DNA from: Micromonospora eburnea
GTDB taxonomy: Bacteria > Actinomycetota > Actinomycetes > Mycobacteriales > Micromonosporaceae
Reading direction: 5' to 3'
DNA: 64,000 nucleotides
Assembly (NCBI RefSeq): GCF_900090225.1
Contig: NZ_FMHY01000002.1
Span: forward strand, 1,488,001 to 1,552,000
In this document: piece by piece, positions 8,050 to 16,480 of the stretch
How the letters are laid out: each line of letters opens with the position of its first letter
How positions within the stretch are numbered: position 1 is the stretch's first letter
Translations under genes and position numbers: made by a program
Notes under the pieces: generated by a model
Seen by the model: only the letters and a program-made list of their open reading frames with translations
What the model was told of the DNA's origin: nothing
The model's database searches: none

Positions 8050-10509
8050 ATGGCGGGCCGTACCTCTCAGGCGAGCCGGCGGCGCGGCGCGTCGCCGCGT
8101 GGCACCACGAACAGCCGTGCCCGTCAGCCGGCGAAGAAGGCCGCCAAGGCGGCTCCCCGGCGGCGGCCCGCGGCCCGGCCGAGTCCGGCCGCCTACGCCG
8201 GTCGTGCGGTGGGCGCACTGTGGATGGGGCTCGCGCACGGCCTGGGCTGGGCGGTACGGGCCGCCGGCCGGCACGCCGCCTCGGCCCGTGACCTCGACCC
8301 GGAGCACCGCCGCGACGGCGCCGGGCTGCTGCTGTTCGGCCTCGCCATCCTCAGCGCGGTGGCCATCTGGTTCGGCGGCGCCGGGCCGGTCGGCGCACGC
8401 CTGGCCGACACCGTCCGGCTCTTCCTCGGCGCGATCGCGATCGTGGTGCCGGTGCTGCTGATGGTCGGCGCCTGGCGGCTGCTGCGTACCCCGTCCGACC
8501 CCGCCCACCGGGGGCGCGGCCTGGTCGGCTGGGGTTCGATGCTGCTCGCCACCGCGGCGATGCTGCACATCGGACAGGACCCGGCCAACGGGGTGCAGCG
8601 GGACTACGCCGGCGGCCTGCTCGGCGCGGGCGTGGGCGACCTGCTGAAGGCCGCCGTCACCGCCTGGGTGGCCGTGCCGCTGCTCGTCCTGCTGCTGGTC
8701 TTCGGCCTGCTGGTGGTCACCGCGACCCCGATCAACAAGATCCCGGAACGGCTCGGGCTGCTCGCCGGCAATCTCATCGGGGCGCCGGCCACCGACGACG
8801 CCGAGGCCGAGGCGACGCCGAAGCCGGCCCGCAAGCGCCCGGCCAAGCGCGTCCCGCCGCCGGCGGACCTGGTGGACCCGGACGACCTCGACGACCTCGA
8901 CGGCGCCGATCTGCAGGACACCCTGGTGCTGCCGCGCAAGCGGCCGGCGAAGGTGCCGGCGACCCGCAAACCGGTGGAGCCGCCGGAGCACTCGCCGATG
9001 CCCAGCCGGGCCGAGCAGCTCGCCCTGACCGGGCTGGCCGGCGACTACACCCTGCCGCCGGCCAACATGCTCGGCAGCGGCGCCGCGCCGAAGAGCCGGA
9101 GCAAGGCCAACGACGAGGTGATCGCCGCGCTGACCGGCGTCTTCGAACAGTTCGACGTGGACGCCGCGGTCACCGGCTTCACCCGCGGCCCGACGGTCAC
9201 CCGGTACGAGGTCGAGCTGGGCCCGGGCGTCAAGGTGGAGCGGATCACGCAGCTCTCCCGCAACATCGCGTACGCGGTGAAGTCACCGGACGTGCGGATC
9301 CTGAGCCCGATCCCGGGCAAGAGCGCGGTCGGTGTGGAGATCCCGAACACCGACCCGGAGAACGTGGCTCTCGGCGACGTGCTCCGCTCGCGGGCCGCCA
9401 CCGGCGACCACCATCCGATGGTGGTGGCGCTGGGCAAGGACATCGAGGGCGGTTACGTGGTGGCCAACCTCGCGAAGATGCCGCATATCCTGATCGCGGG
9501 CGCGACCGGCGCGGGTAAGTCGTCCTGCCTGAACTCGCTGCTCGTGTCGATCCTCACCCGGGCTACCCCGGACGAGGTGCGGCTGCTGCTGATCGACCCC
9601 AAGCGGGTCGAGATGACCGGCTACGAGGGCATCCCGCACCTGGTCACCCCGATCGTGACCAACCCGAAGAAGGCGGCCGACTCGCTGGAGTGGGTCGTCC
9701 GTGAGATGGACATGCGCTACGACGACCTCGCCGCCAACGGGGTCCGGCACATCGACGACTTCAACCGCAAGGTGCGTACCGGCGAGATCAAGGCCCCGCC
9801 GGGCAGCGAGCGCGAGCTGCGGCCGTACCCGTACCTGCTGGTGATCGTGGACGAGCTGGCCGACCTGATGATGGTCGCGCCGCGGGACGTGGAGGACTCC
9901 ATCGTCCGGATCACGCAGCTCGCCCGGGCCGCCGGCATCCACCTGGTGCTGGCCACCCAGCGCCCCTCGGTCGACGTGGTGACCGGTCTGATCAAGGCGA
10001 ACGTGCCGTCCCGGCTGGCGTTCGCCACCTCCTCGCTCGCCGACTCCCGGGTCATCCTCGACCAGCCGGGGGCGGAGAAGCTGCTCGGCCGGGGTGACGG
10101 CCTCTTCCTGCCGATGGGCGCGTCGAAGCCGCTCCGGATCCAGGGCGCCTGGGTGACCGAGCGCGAGATCGCCGACGTGGTGAAGTTCTGCAAGAACCAG
10201 CGCGAGCCGGAGTTCCGCTCGGACGTGCTGACCGTGGCCCAGGACAGCAAGAAGAAGATCGACGAGGACATCGGCGACGACCTGGACCTGCTGGTGCAGG
10301 CGGTGGAGCTGGTGGTCACCTCGCAGTTCGGCTCCACGTCGATGCTCCAACGCAAGCTGCGGGTCGGTTTCGCCAAGGCGGGCCGGCTGATGGACCTGAT
10401 GGAGACCCGGGGCGTGGTCGGGCCGTCCGAGGGTTCCAAGGCCCGCGACGTGCTGGTCAAGCCGGACGAGCTGGAGGAGGTCCTGGCGGGCCTCCGCGGC
10501 GAGGAGTAG
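8050..10509 (+). CDS. ftsK: DNA translocase FtsK/SpoIIIE
   Basis: An 819-residue FtsK-type motor that pumps chromosomal DNA through the division septum. A Lys/Arg/Ala-rich N-terminal tail is followed by about four membrane segments (residues ~90-235) and an acidic/proline linker. The RecA-like motor has Walker A GATGAGKSS near residue 483 and Walker B LLVIVDELADLMM. The C-terminal gamma winged helix that reads orienting DNA motifs is visible as SMLQRKLRVGFAKAGRLMDL. Length fits actinobacterial FtsK. In M. tuberculosis the orthologue sits in the same neighbourhood between rnj and pgsA. Transcription is probably leaderless. The partners XerC/D and dif are not in this window. Confidence 0.97.
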   Translation: MAGRTSQASRRRGASPRGTTNSRARQPAKKAAKAAPRRRPAARPSPAAYAGRAVGALWMGLAHGLGWAVRAAGRHAASARDLDPEHRRDGAGLLLFGLAILSAVAIWFGGAGPVGARLADTVRLFLGAIAIVVPVLLMVGAWRLLRTPSDPAHRGRGLVGWGSMLLATAAMLHIGQDPANGVQRDYAGGLLGAGVGDLLKAAVTAWVAVPLLVLLLVFGLLVVTATPINKIPERLGLLAGNLIGAPATDDAEAEATPKPARKRPAKRVPPPADLVDPDDLDDLDGADLQDTLVLPRKRPAKVPATRKPVEPPEHSPMPSRAEQLALTGLAGDYTLPPANMLGSGAAPKSRSKANDEVIAALTGVFEQFDVDAAVTGFTRGPTVTRYEVELGPGVKVERITQLSRNIAYAVKSPDVRILSPIPGKSAVGVEIPNTDPENVALGDVLRSRAATGDHHPMVVALGKDIEGGYVVANLAKMPHILIAGATGAGKSSCLNSLLVSILTRATPDEVRLLLIDPKRVEMTGYEGIPHLVTPIVTNPKKAADSLEWVVREMDMRYDDLAANGVRHIDDFNRKVRTGEIKAPPGSERELRPYPYLLVIVDELADLMMVAPRDVEDSIVRITQLARAAGIHLVLATQRPSVDVVTGLIKANVPSRLAFATSSLADSRVILDQPGAEKLLGRGDGLFLPMGASKPLRIQGAWVTEREIADVVKFCKNQREPEFRSDVLTVAQDSKKKIDEDIGDDLDLLVQAVELVVTSQFGSTSMLQRKLRVGFAKAGRLMDLMETRGVVGPSEGSKARDVLVKPDELEEVLAGLRGEE

Positions 10510-10533
10510 GGCGCCAAGAGTTGGCCGGTCGGG

Positions 10534-11130
10534 TCACCCGGCCGGTGGCGTGTACGCGGCCTGCAGGGTCGCGTCGATGACGCGGGCGGCGTCCTGTTCG
10601 GCGAGGCGCCCGTCGGCGATCTCGTCCGCCGCCGCGTGCACCACGGTGTGGACCAGCGCGACCATCCAGGTCGCGGGCAGGTCGGTGCGGAACACGCCCT
10701 CGGCCTGACCGCGCTCGATCAGGCCGGCGATGCGGCGCATCGGCCCCTCGTGCGCGGCTCGGATACGGGCGGGTGGCAGTGACCGCTGGGCGGCGTCGAG
10801 CAGGTGCCGGAACTGGTCGACGATCTGCCAGCTCGACGCGACGAGGCGGCTGAGGGCTGCCCGGGGATCGCCGGTCAGGTCCACCGAATCCAACGCCCGG
10901 TCCGCCCGGTCCAGGGTTCGGGTGAACAGCTGGCCGATGAGGTCCTCGCGGGACGAGAAGTGGCCGTAGAGAGTCACCCGGCCGACCCCGGCGCGCCGCG
11001 CGATCTCGGCGATGTTGGCGTCCGGGTTCCGGACCAGGCACTCCAGTGCCGCGTCGAGGATCGCGGCGATGTTCCGTTGCGCGTCCGCCCGCTTGCCCCG
11101 CGTCCCGACGGCGTCGGTGGTCCCGTCCAC
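10534..11130 (-). CDS. TetR-family transcriptional regulator
   Basis: About 198 residues with a TetR N-terminal helix-turn-helix: AAILDAALECLV ... IAEIARRAGVGRVTLYGHF. It is followed by an all-helical ligand-binding domain. GTG 11130 is preferred over a TTG at 11148 because the ribosome site AAAGGAGG (11136-11143) would lie inside the longer version and is correctly spaced for the shorter one. The gene is divergent from a DHA2 efflux pump, the usual arrangement in which a TetR protein represses the pump and itself until a substrate binds. Palindromes in the intergenic region are candidate operators. Confidence 0.9.
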   Translation of the reverse strand: MDGTTDAVGTRGKRADAQRNIAAILDAALECLVRNPDANIAEIARRAGVGRVTLYGHFSSREDLIGQLFTRTLDRADRALDSVDLTGDPRAALSRLVASSWQIVDQFRHLLDAAQRSLPPARIRAAHEGPMRRIAGLIERGQAEGVFRTDLPATWMVALVHTVVHAAADEIADGRLAEQDAARVIDATLQAAYTPPAG

Positions 11131-11141
11131 CACATCCTCCT

Positions 11142-11204
11142 TTGTCAAACACCCGTGTTCAGGTTACCGTGAGGCTCTAAGTCGTACATGAGTGTTCGAC
11201 TTAG
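11142..11204. promoter_or_regulatory. divergent promoter/operator region of TetR-DHA2 pair
   Basis: Two inverted repeats occupy the gap. AACAC-cc-GTGTT (11148-11159) lies between a possible plus-strand -35 TTGTCA (11142-11147) and -10 TACCGT (11165-11170, spacing 17). CTAAGTCG-N12-CGACTTAG (11177-11184 and 11197-11204) lies just downstream. Either could bind the TetR dimer; the second has the longer perfect arms. Operator function is inferred from symmetry and context. Confidence 0.5.
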
Positions 11205-11260
11205 GGCGCCGGCTGGGACGGCCCGCCGGCCCGCCCACCGTCCGGTACGGGAGCCGCCAC

Positions 11261-12688
11261 ATGAACGCCCACGTCACATCGCCACCGCAGGCCGTCGCGT
11301 CGGCCGAGTCCCTGCCGCACCGCTGGCGAGCGCTGGCGCTGCTCAGCGTCGCCCAGTTCATGCTCATCCTCGACGTCACCGTGGTCACCATCGCGCTGCC
11401 GAGCATCGGTGCCGACCTCGGACTCGACCGCGCGGCACTGGCCTGGGTCGTCACCGCGTACACCCTGGTCTTCGGTGGTCTGATGCTCCTCGGCGGACGC
11501 GTCGCCGACCTGTTCGACGCCCGCCGGACCGTCCTCGCCGGCCTGGCGCTCTTCACCGCGTCGTCGTTGGTGGCGGGGCTGTCGGTCGACGCCACGATGC
11601 TCATCGGCGGTCGGATCGGCCAGGGCGTCGGCGCCGCGCTGCTCTCTCCCGCCGCGCTCTCCCTGGTCACCATGCTGTTCCAGGGCGCGGAACGGCACCG
11701 GGCACTGGGCGTCTGGGGCGCCCTGGGCGGCACCGGCGCGGCCGCCGGAGTGCTGCTCGGCGGCCTGCTCACCGCCGGCCCGGGCTGGAAATGGGTCTTC
11801 TACGTCAACGTCCCGATCGGGCTCGCCGTGCTCGCCCTGCTGCCGGTCGTCGTGCCGAGATCGACCCCACGCGGCGCAAGCCGGAGGCTGGACCTGCCCG
11901 GGGCGCTCACCGTCACGCTCGCCACCGCGGCGGCGCTCTACGCGCTGATCAACGCCGGAGACCACGGCTGGGCCGCGCTGTCCACCCTCGGACCGCTCGC
12001 GCTCGCCGCAGTGCTCTACGCGGCTTTCGTGGTGATCGAACGGGCCGTCCGGGCGCCACTGGTGGACCTCTCGATCCTCGCCCGCCGTCGGGTCGCCGCC
12101 GCCGGGTTCCTGATGCTGGTGGCGACCGGGCTGTTGATCGCGAGCTTCTTCCTCGGTTCGTTCTACCTGCAACAGGTACGCGGACACAGCGCGCTGACCA
12201 CCGGGCTGCTCTTCCTGCCGGTCGCCGTCGGCACCATCGTCGGTGCCCATGCGGCCAGCCACGGGGTCGGACATCTCGGCGCCCGGACGACGGCCGCCGT
12301 GGGACTCGCCGTCGCCGCCCTGGGAGCCGCGTTCCCCGCCGCGGGGCCCGCGTCCGCGTCGGTGGTCATCGGAATCAGCGTTGCGGCGGCCGGACTGGGG
12401 ATGACCCTGGTGGCGGCCACCACCAGCGCGCTCGCCGACGTGGCGCCCGAGGAGGCCGGAGTCACCTCGGGCATCGTCAACACGTTCCACGAACTCGGCG
12501 GTTCGGTCGGCGTGGCGGTCGTCTCCACGGTCGCCGCCGCGAGTCTGGCCTCGCATGGGGTGGTGACCACCGGCTTCACGCGCGCCTACGTCTTCAGCGC
12601 GGTCGTCGCCGCCGTGGCCGCGCTGGTGTCACTGGTCCTGGTGCCGCCCGGCCGGCCGCCGGCCGGGGCGTCGGTGCGCCTGCACTAG
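11261..12688 (+). CDS. DHA2-family MFS drug efflux transporter
   Basis: 475 residues with about 14 hydrophobic segments, as in the drug:H+ antiporter-2 (EmrB/QacA) family. The N-terminus has RWRALALLSVAQFMLILDVT, with the acidic residue in TM1 typical of the family. Motif A-like GGRVADLFDARRTVLAG follows, then motif C-like GGTGAAAGVLLGGLLTAGPGW. ATG 11261 is chosen over an upstream GTG at 11192 because it follows a CGGGAG ribosome site and starts just before the transport core. It is divergent from a TetR gene that probably represses it. Substrate unknown; multidrug or a self-made compound are both possible. Confidence 0.9.
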   Translation: MNAHVTSPPQAVASAESLPHRWRALALLSVAQFMLILDVTVVTIALPSIGADLGLDRAALAWVVTAYTLVFGGLMLLGGRVADLFDARRTVLAGLALFTASSLVAGLSVDATMLIGGRIGQGVGAALLSPAALSLVTMLFQGAERHRALGVWGALGGTGAAAGVLLGGLLTAGPGWKWVFYVNVPIGLAVLALLPVVVPRSTPRGASRRLDLPGALTVTLATAAALYALINAGDHGWAALSTLGPLALAAVLYAAFVVIERAVRAPLVDLSILARRRVAAAGFLMLVATGLLIASFFLGSFYLQQVRGHSALTTGLLFLPVAVGTIVGAHAASHGVGHLGARTTAAVGLAVAALGAAFPAAGPASASVVIGISVAAAGLGMTLVAATTSALADVAPEEAGVTSGIVNTFHELGGSVGVAVVSTVAAASLASHGVVTTGFTRAYVFSAVVAAVAALVSLVLVPPGRPPAGASVRLH

Positions 12689-12742
12689 CCGCCCGGACTC
12701 GGGCGGGCCTCGGCCGTCCCGTTCCCCGGGGAGGACCGCGAC

Positions 12743-12772
12743 GAGGGCCCGCCGGCCAGCCGGCGGGCCCTC
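12743..12772. terminator. 13-bp perfect hairpin
   Basis: GAGGGCCCGCCGG is exactly complementary to CCGGCGGGCCCTC across a 4-nt loop. It is placed between the stop of the DHA2 pump (12688, plus) and the stop of the minus-strand small membrane protein (12787), consistent with bidirectional termination. Confidence 0.75.
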
Positions 12773-12786
12773 GGGCGTACGGGGAC

Positions 12787-13029
12787 TCAATGGTGCAGGA
12801 GCGCGTAACCGATGATCAGGCCGATCACCGCGCCGACGACGCTCGCGGCCGCGGCGTACCAGCCGAGCGGCTTGTCGCCCCGCAGCGCGCCGACGATGCC
12901 GAGCACCAGGCCGACCAGGCCGAACAGCGGTGGCAGGAAGAAGATCGCGATGAACGCGAAGACGAACGCGACGATCGTGTAGATGCGGGCCCCGCTGTGC
13001 TGGCCGGTGGTGGCGTGGGTGTGGGCCAT
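12787..13029 (-). CDS. small two-TM membrane protein (DUF4190-like)
   Basis: 80 residues. A short His/Thr-rich N-terminus (MAHTHATTGQHSG) is followed by two glycine-rich membrane segments, AFVFAFIAIFFLPPLFGLVG and VVGAVIGLIIGYALL, joined by a short loop GALRGDKPLGWYAAAA. The pattern 'hydrophobic-G..LG..G.....G' is typical of DUF4190-type small actinobacterial membrane proteins. ATG 13029 follows a GGAGGA ribosome site. It is flanked by convergent efflux genes; nothing ties it functionally to either. The upstream 257 bp (13030-13286) hold only GC-rich hairpins, including an 8-bp stem at 13128-13149. Confidence 0.7.
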   Translation of the reverse strand: MAHTHATTGQHSGARIYTIVAFVFAFIAIFFLPPLFGLVGLVLGIVGALRGDKPLGWYAAAASVVGAVIGLIIGYALLHH

Positions 13030-13181
13030 GGTGTCCTCCGTGATGTCGATCCCTCGCGGATGGGTGCGGGGACCACAGCCCGCGGCACGCCGAGCGCCGA
13101 ACCGGACGGCCGAGCCGTTTCCGGGCACCCGCCCGAGTGCCCGGGCGGGGCGAGACACCGGCGGCGTTCCGCACCCTGGGC

Positions 13182-13226
13182 GGCCCGCATACCCGGCGTT
13201 CGGCCTGCTTACCCGGCGTGCGGGCC
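13182..13226. terminator. long-loop inverted repeat 3' of the SMR gene
   Basis: GGCCCGCA (13182-13189) pairs with TGCGGGCC (13219-13226). The loop contains two imperfect copies of TACCCGGCGT. It lies downstream of the minus-strand SMR gene ending at 13287, so it may be its terminator. Confidence is modest because of the 29-nt loop. Confidence 0.35.
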
Positions 13227-13286
13227 GGGCGCCCCGGCACGCCTCGGAGGCGGCCGTGCGTTCCGGGTCGGCCCGCGTCGCGGGCG

Positions 13287-13601
13287 TCAGTGGAACAGCT
13301 TGAGCCCGACCACACCGGCGACCACCAGCAGCAGGCAGCCGATCCGGGGCAGGGTGGCCGGTTCGTTCAGCGCGAGCATGCCGACCAGCGAGGTGCCGAC
13401 CGCGCCGATCCCGACCCAGACCGCGTAGCCGGTGCCGACCGGGATGTCGCGCAGCGCGTACGCCAGGCCGGCCATGCTCGCCGCCAGCGAGACGACGAAG
13501 ACGAGGGAGGGGAGGGGGCGGCTGAAGCCGGCGCTGCGGTCGAGGGCGATCGCCCACGCGGTCTCCAGCAGCCCGGAGAACACCAACACGATCCAGGCCA
13601 T
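13287..13601 (-). CDS. gdx: SMR-family guanidinium exporter (Gdx/SugE)
   Basis: 104 residues with four membrane helices. The N-terminus MAWIVLVFSGLLETAWAIAL carries the essential membrane glutamate of SMR proton-coupled exporters and the Gdx/SugE subtype pattern (GLLE-.WA.ALD). Gdx proteins export guanidinium with proton exchange as antiparallel dimers. ATG 13601 is preferred over GTG 13610 because GAGG lies 8 nt before it. The decisive support is a guanidine-III (ykkC-III) riboswitch in its leader (13663-13704, same strand), which marks this as the guanidine exporter and not a quaternary-ammonium pump. Expression should rise when guanidine accumulates. Confidence 0.93.
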   Translation of the reverse strand: MAWIVLVFSGLLETAWAIALDRSAGFSRPLPSLVFVVSLAASMAGLAYALRDIPVGTGYAVWVGIGAVGTSLVGMLALNEPATLPRIGCLLLVVAGVVGLKLFH

Positions 13602-13662
13602 GACGGTCACCTCTGCCGGGTGGGGCCCGGCCGCCGGGGCCGGGACGGGTGGTCACTCACTC

Positions 13663-13704
13663 GGGGCGTCTTGGCCTGACCGGGTACGCCCACCACTCGT
13701 CCGG
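13663..13704 (-). ncRNA. guanidine-III (ykkC-III) riboswitch
   Basis: On the minus strand the leader reads CCGGACGAG, a short variable stem, GTACCCGGTCAGG, then CAAGAC and the closing stem. These blocks match, in order, the conserved core of actinobacterial guanidine-III riboswitches such as the crystallised Thermobifida fusca example. The stem GGGC/GCCC is a compensated replacement of GCGCC/GGCGC, and the CCGG pseudoknot half is retained. It lies about 60 nt upstream of the ATG of the SMR exporter. A GC hairpin (CCCGGCC/GGCCGGG) between the aptamer and the ribosome site may be part of the switch. Aptamer identity is seen directly; the expression platform is inferred. Confidence 0.92.
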
Positions 13705-13780
13705 GGCGGCAGTGCCGCCGCAGCCGACGTTAGCACCGCCACAGCCGACCACCGCGGTGAGAAGGGCCACCATCGCTGGA

Positions 13781-13801
13781 GTTGACGTCAACTTCAAGTT
13801 G
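13781..13801. promoter_or_regulatory. overlapping palindromes upstream of the OCD-like gene
   Basis: GTTGACGTCAAC (13781-13792) is a perfect 12-bp palindrome. It overlaps CAACTT-C-AAGTTG (13789-13801). A TTGAC -35-like box lies inside the first. The dyad placed immediately 5' of the start codon resembles MerR-family operators that sit within a stretched promoter spacer. Regulator unknown. Confidence 0.45.
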
Positions 13802-13805
13802 CACC

Positions 13806-14735
13806 ATGGTCGTCATGACCCTGCTCTTCTCCGACGAGGACGTCGCCGCACTGGACGCCCCGGTCACCGTCGCCGCCATGCGGGACGCGCTGCTGGCCGC
13901 GTACGAGGGTCGGTTGGTCGCCCCGCCCCGGGCGTCCGCCTCGCTGGGCGGGGGCCGGATGGTGCTCACCGCAGGTCACCTCACCGGCGAGTGGTACGGC
14001 TTCCGGTCCTACGACACCTTCGGCCTGCCGGAGAGCGGGCAACTCGTCGTGCTGCACGACGCCCGCAGCGGCGCGGTACGGGCGATCGCGGTCGGCGAGG
14101 AGCTGGGCTCCCGGCGTACCGGGGGACTGGGCGGGGCGGCCGTCGACGCCCTCGCCCGCCCCGACGCGGGCACCCTCGGCGTGGTCGGCTCCGGCCGCCA
14201 GGCGTGGACCCAGGTGTGGGCCGCCGCGGCGGTCCGCCGGCTGCGCGAGGTGACCGTGCACAGCCGCACGCCGGCCCGCCGGGAGGCGTTCGCCGCCCGG
14301 GTCCGCGTGGAGCTGGGCGTACCGGCCCGCGCGGTCGACTCGGCCGCCGAAGCGGTCCGCGACCGGGACATGGTGGTGCTCGCCACCACCAGCACCACCC
14401 CCGTGCTGGCCGCCGCCGACCTCGCCCCGGGCACCCACGTCAACACCGTCGGCTTCAAGCAGACCGACCGGCACGAGTTCGGCCCGGACCTGCTGGACGC
14501 CGCCGATGTGCTGGTCACCGACTCGCCCGCGCAGGCCGCCGCGTACGTCCCGCCGATGCTCGCCGCCGTCGAGCCGTACGCCGGGCGGCTGCGCGACCTG
14601 GGCGCGGTGCTGGCCGGGGCGGTCCCCGGCCGGACCGGTGCGGACCAGATCTCGGTCTTCTGCTCCACCGGCCTCGCCGGCACGGAGGTCTTCCTGCTCG
14701 ACCGCCTGGCCCGGGTGGGTGCCGCGGCCCGCTGA
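13806..14735 (+). CDS. ornithine cyclodeaminase / mu-crystallin family protein
   Basis: About 309 residues of the OCD/mu-crystallin family, NAD(P)-dependent enzymes acting on amino or imino acids. Recognisable parts are the N-terminal [20 protein letters not shown], the Rossmann glycine motif [28 protein letters not shown], and the nucleotide-contacting [12 protein letters not shown] and [11 protein letters not shown]. Possible substrates include ornithine, alanine or cyclic ketimines; the sequence does not decide. ATG 13806 or ATG 13815 are both possible and neither has a clear ribosome site. It is divergent from the guanidine exporter, with overlapping palindromes just upstream. Confidence 0.85.
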   Translation: MVVMTLLFSDEDVAALDAPVTVAAMRDALLAAYEGRLVAPPRASASLGGGRMVLTAGHLTGEWYGFRSYDTFGLPESGQLVVLHDARSGAVRAIAVGEELGSRRTGGLGGAAVDALARPDAGTLGVVGSGRQAWTQVWAAAAVRRLREVTVHSRTPARREAFAARVRVELGVPARAVDSAAEAVRDRDMVVLATTSTTPVLAAADLAPGTHVNTVGFKQTDRHEFGPDLLDAADVLVTDSPAQAAAYVPPMLAAVEPYAGRLRDLGAVLAGAVPGRTGADQISVFCSTGLAGTEVFLLDRLARVGAAAR

Positions 14736-14783
14736 CCCGTGCTCCCCGCCGGCCACCCCACCGGCGGCCGGCCTCTCGCGCGG

Positions 14784-14882
14784 GTTGCGGCATGTTGCGG
14801 TTTCCTGGCTGGTGGAGACCACGATGTGCCGCAACTGGCGGGCGGGCACCCGGGCGCTGGCACCCGGGCGTGGGCACCCGGG
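14784..14882. repeat. inverted and short direct repeats in the OCD-rimO gap
   Basis: GTTGCGGCA (14784-14792) and TGCCGCAAC (14827-14835) form a 9-bp perfect inverted repeat, a possible terminator of the OCD-like gene. It is followed by three copies of GGCACCCGGGCG. The rest of the 245-bp gap up to the rimO promoter shows no gene. Confidence 0.45.
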
Positions 14883-14980
14883 CGCGGGGCGACCCAGGGC
14901 ACCCCGGACGCGTGGCCGGCAGGGCGGTCGATGCGGCGGGCGGCCGTCGCCGGGTTTCCGGCGCGGCCCGGTACCCTCGG

Positions 14981-16480
14981 ATGGTGTCTGCCACCTCCCC
15001 TTCCGGCCCCGACGGCCGTCGTGTCGCCCTGCTGACGCTGGGCTGTGCCCGTAACGAGGTCGACTCGGAGGAGTTGGCCGCCCGGCTGCACGCCGACGGC
15101 TGGCAGGTGACCACCGACGGCGAGGGTGCCGACGTGGTGGTCGTGAACACCTGCGGCTTCGTGGAGAAGGCCAAGCAGGACTCGATCCAGACGCTGCTGG
15201 CCGCCGCCGACACCGGCGCCAAGGTGGTCGCCGCCGGCTGCATGGCCGAGCGGTACGGCCGTGAGCTGGCCGACAGCCTGCCCGAAGCGCAGGCGGTGCT
15301 CAGCTTCGACGACTACCCGGACATCTCCGCCCGGCTGAACGCGGTCGTCGCGGGCGAGGCGCTGGACGCACACACCCCGCGGGACCGGCGGGAGCTGCTG
15401 CCGCTCACCCCGGTCAAGCGGCGTGGGGCGGCGGTGTCGCTGCCCGGCCACGGCACCCCGACCCGGGTGGCCGCGGAGACCGACGAGCACACCCCGGCCC
15501 ACCTTCGGCAGGTGCTGCGGCACCGGCTCGACACCGGCCCGGTCGCCTCGCTCAAGCTGGCCAGCGGCTGCGACCGCCGCTGCGCGTTCTGCGCCATCCC
15601 GGCGTTCCGCGGCGCGTTCGTCTCGCGTACGCCGGACGAGTTGCTTGCCGAGGCGGAGTGGCTGGCCAAGACCGGCGTACGCGAACTGGTGCTGGTCAGC
15701 GAGAACTCCACCTCGTACGGCAAAGACCTGGGTGACCCCCGGGCGCTGGAGAAGCTGCTGCCGCAGCTCGCCGCGATCGACGGGATCGTCCGGGTGCGGG
15801 CCAGCTACCTCCAGCCCGCCGAGACCCGGCCCGGCCTGGTCGAGGTGATCGCCACCACGCCGGGTGTGGCGCCGTACTTCGACCTGTCGTTCCAGCACTC
15901 CAGCGAGCCGGTGCTGCGCCGGATGCGCCGCTTCGGCTCCACCGACCGCTTCCTGGAGCTGCTGGCCTCCGCCCGCGCGCTGGCCCCCGAGGCGGGTGCC
16001 CGGAGCAACTTCATCGTCGGCTTCCCGGGCGAGACCCGGCAGGACGTGACCGAGTTGGTCCGGTTCCTGACCGAGGCGCGGCTCGACGCGATCGGCGTGT
16101 TCGACTACAGCGACGAGGACGGCACCGAGGCGGCCGGCCTGCCCGGCAAGGTCTCCGCCGCCACGGTCAAGCGGCGGTACGACAAGCTCGCCGCGCTCGC
16201 CGACGAGCTCTGCTCGCAGCGGGCCGAGGAGCGGCTCGGGTCGACGGTCGAGGTGCTGGTCGACTCGATCGCCGACGGCGTGGTCGAGGGCCGGGCGGCC
16301 CACCAGGCGCCCGAGGTGGACGGTTCGACCACCCTGGTCGCTCCCGAGGCGGGCGGGGTCGACCTCGCCGCGCTGCGCCCCGGCGACCTGGTCCGGGCCA
16401 CGGTCACCGCGACCGAGGGTGTCGACCTGGTCGCCGTACCGGATGAGATGATCTCGGCGGCGCCCGGCGCGGCACGGTGA
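14981..16480 (+). CDS. rimO: ribosomal protein uS12 methylthiotransferase RimO
   Basis: 499 residues with the three RimO domains. An N-terminal UPF0004 domain begins [20 protein letters not shown], with cysteines also in [14 protein letters not shown] and [12 protein letters not shown] radical-SAM core has [11 protein letters not shown] (CxxxCxxC for the reactive 4Fe-4S cluster). A C-terminal TRAM domain follows. RimO adds a methylthio group to the conserved Asp of S12; NTCGF.E.AK..S distinguishes it from MiaB. A -10-like TACCCT (14972-14977) lies six nucleotides before the GTG at 14984, so a leaderless start one codon downstream of ATG 14981 is possible. Its stop overlaps pgsA by 4 bp. Confidence 0.96.
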   Translation: MVSATSPSGPDGRRVALLTLGCARNEVDSEELAARLHADGWQVTTDGEGADVVVVNTCGFVEKAKQDSIQTLLAAADTGAKVVAAGCMAERYGRELADSLPEAQAVLSFDDYPDISARLNAVVAGEALDAHTPRDRRELLPLTPVKRRGAAVSLPGHGTPTRVAAETDEHTPAHLRQVLRHRLDTGPVASLKLASGCDRRCAFCAIPAFRGAFVSRTPDELLAEAEWLAKTGVRELVLVSENSTSYGKDLGDPRALEKLLPQLAAIDGIVRVRASYLQPAETRPGLVEVIATTPGVAPYFDLSFQHSSEPVLRRMRRFGSTDRFLELLASARALAPEAGARSNFIVGFPGETRQDVTELVRFLTEARLDAIGVFDYSDEDGTEAAGLPGKVSAATVKRRYDKLAALADELCSQRAEERLGSTVEVLVDSIADGVVEGRAAHQAPEVDGSTTLVAPEAGGVDLAALRPGDLVRATVTATEGVDLVAVPDEMISAAPGAAR

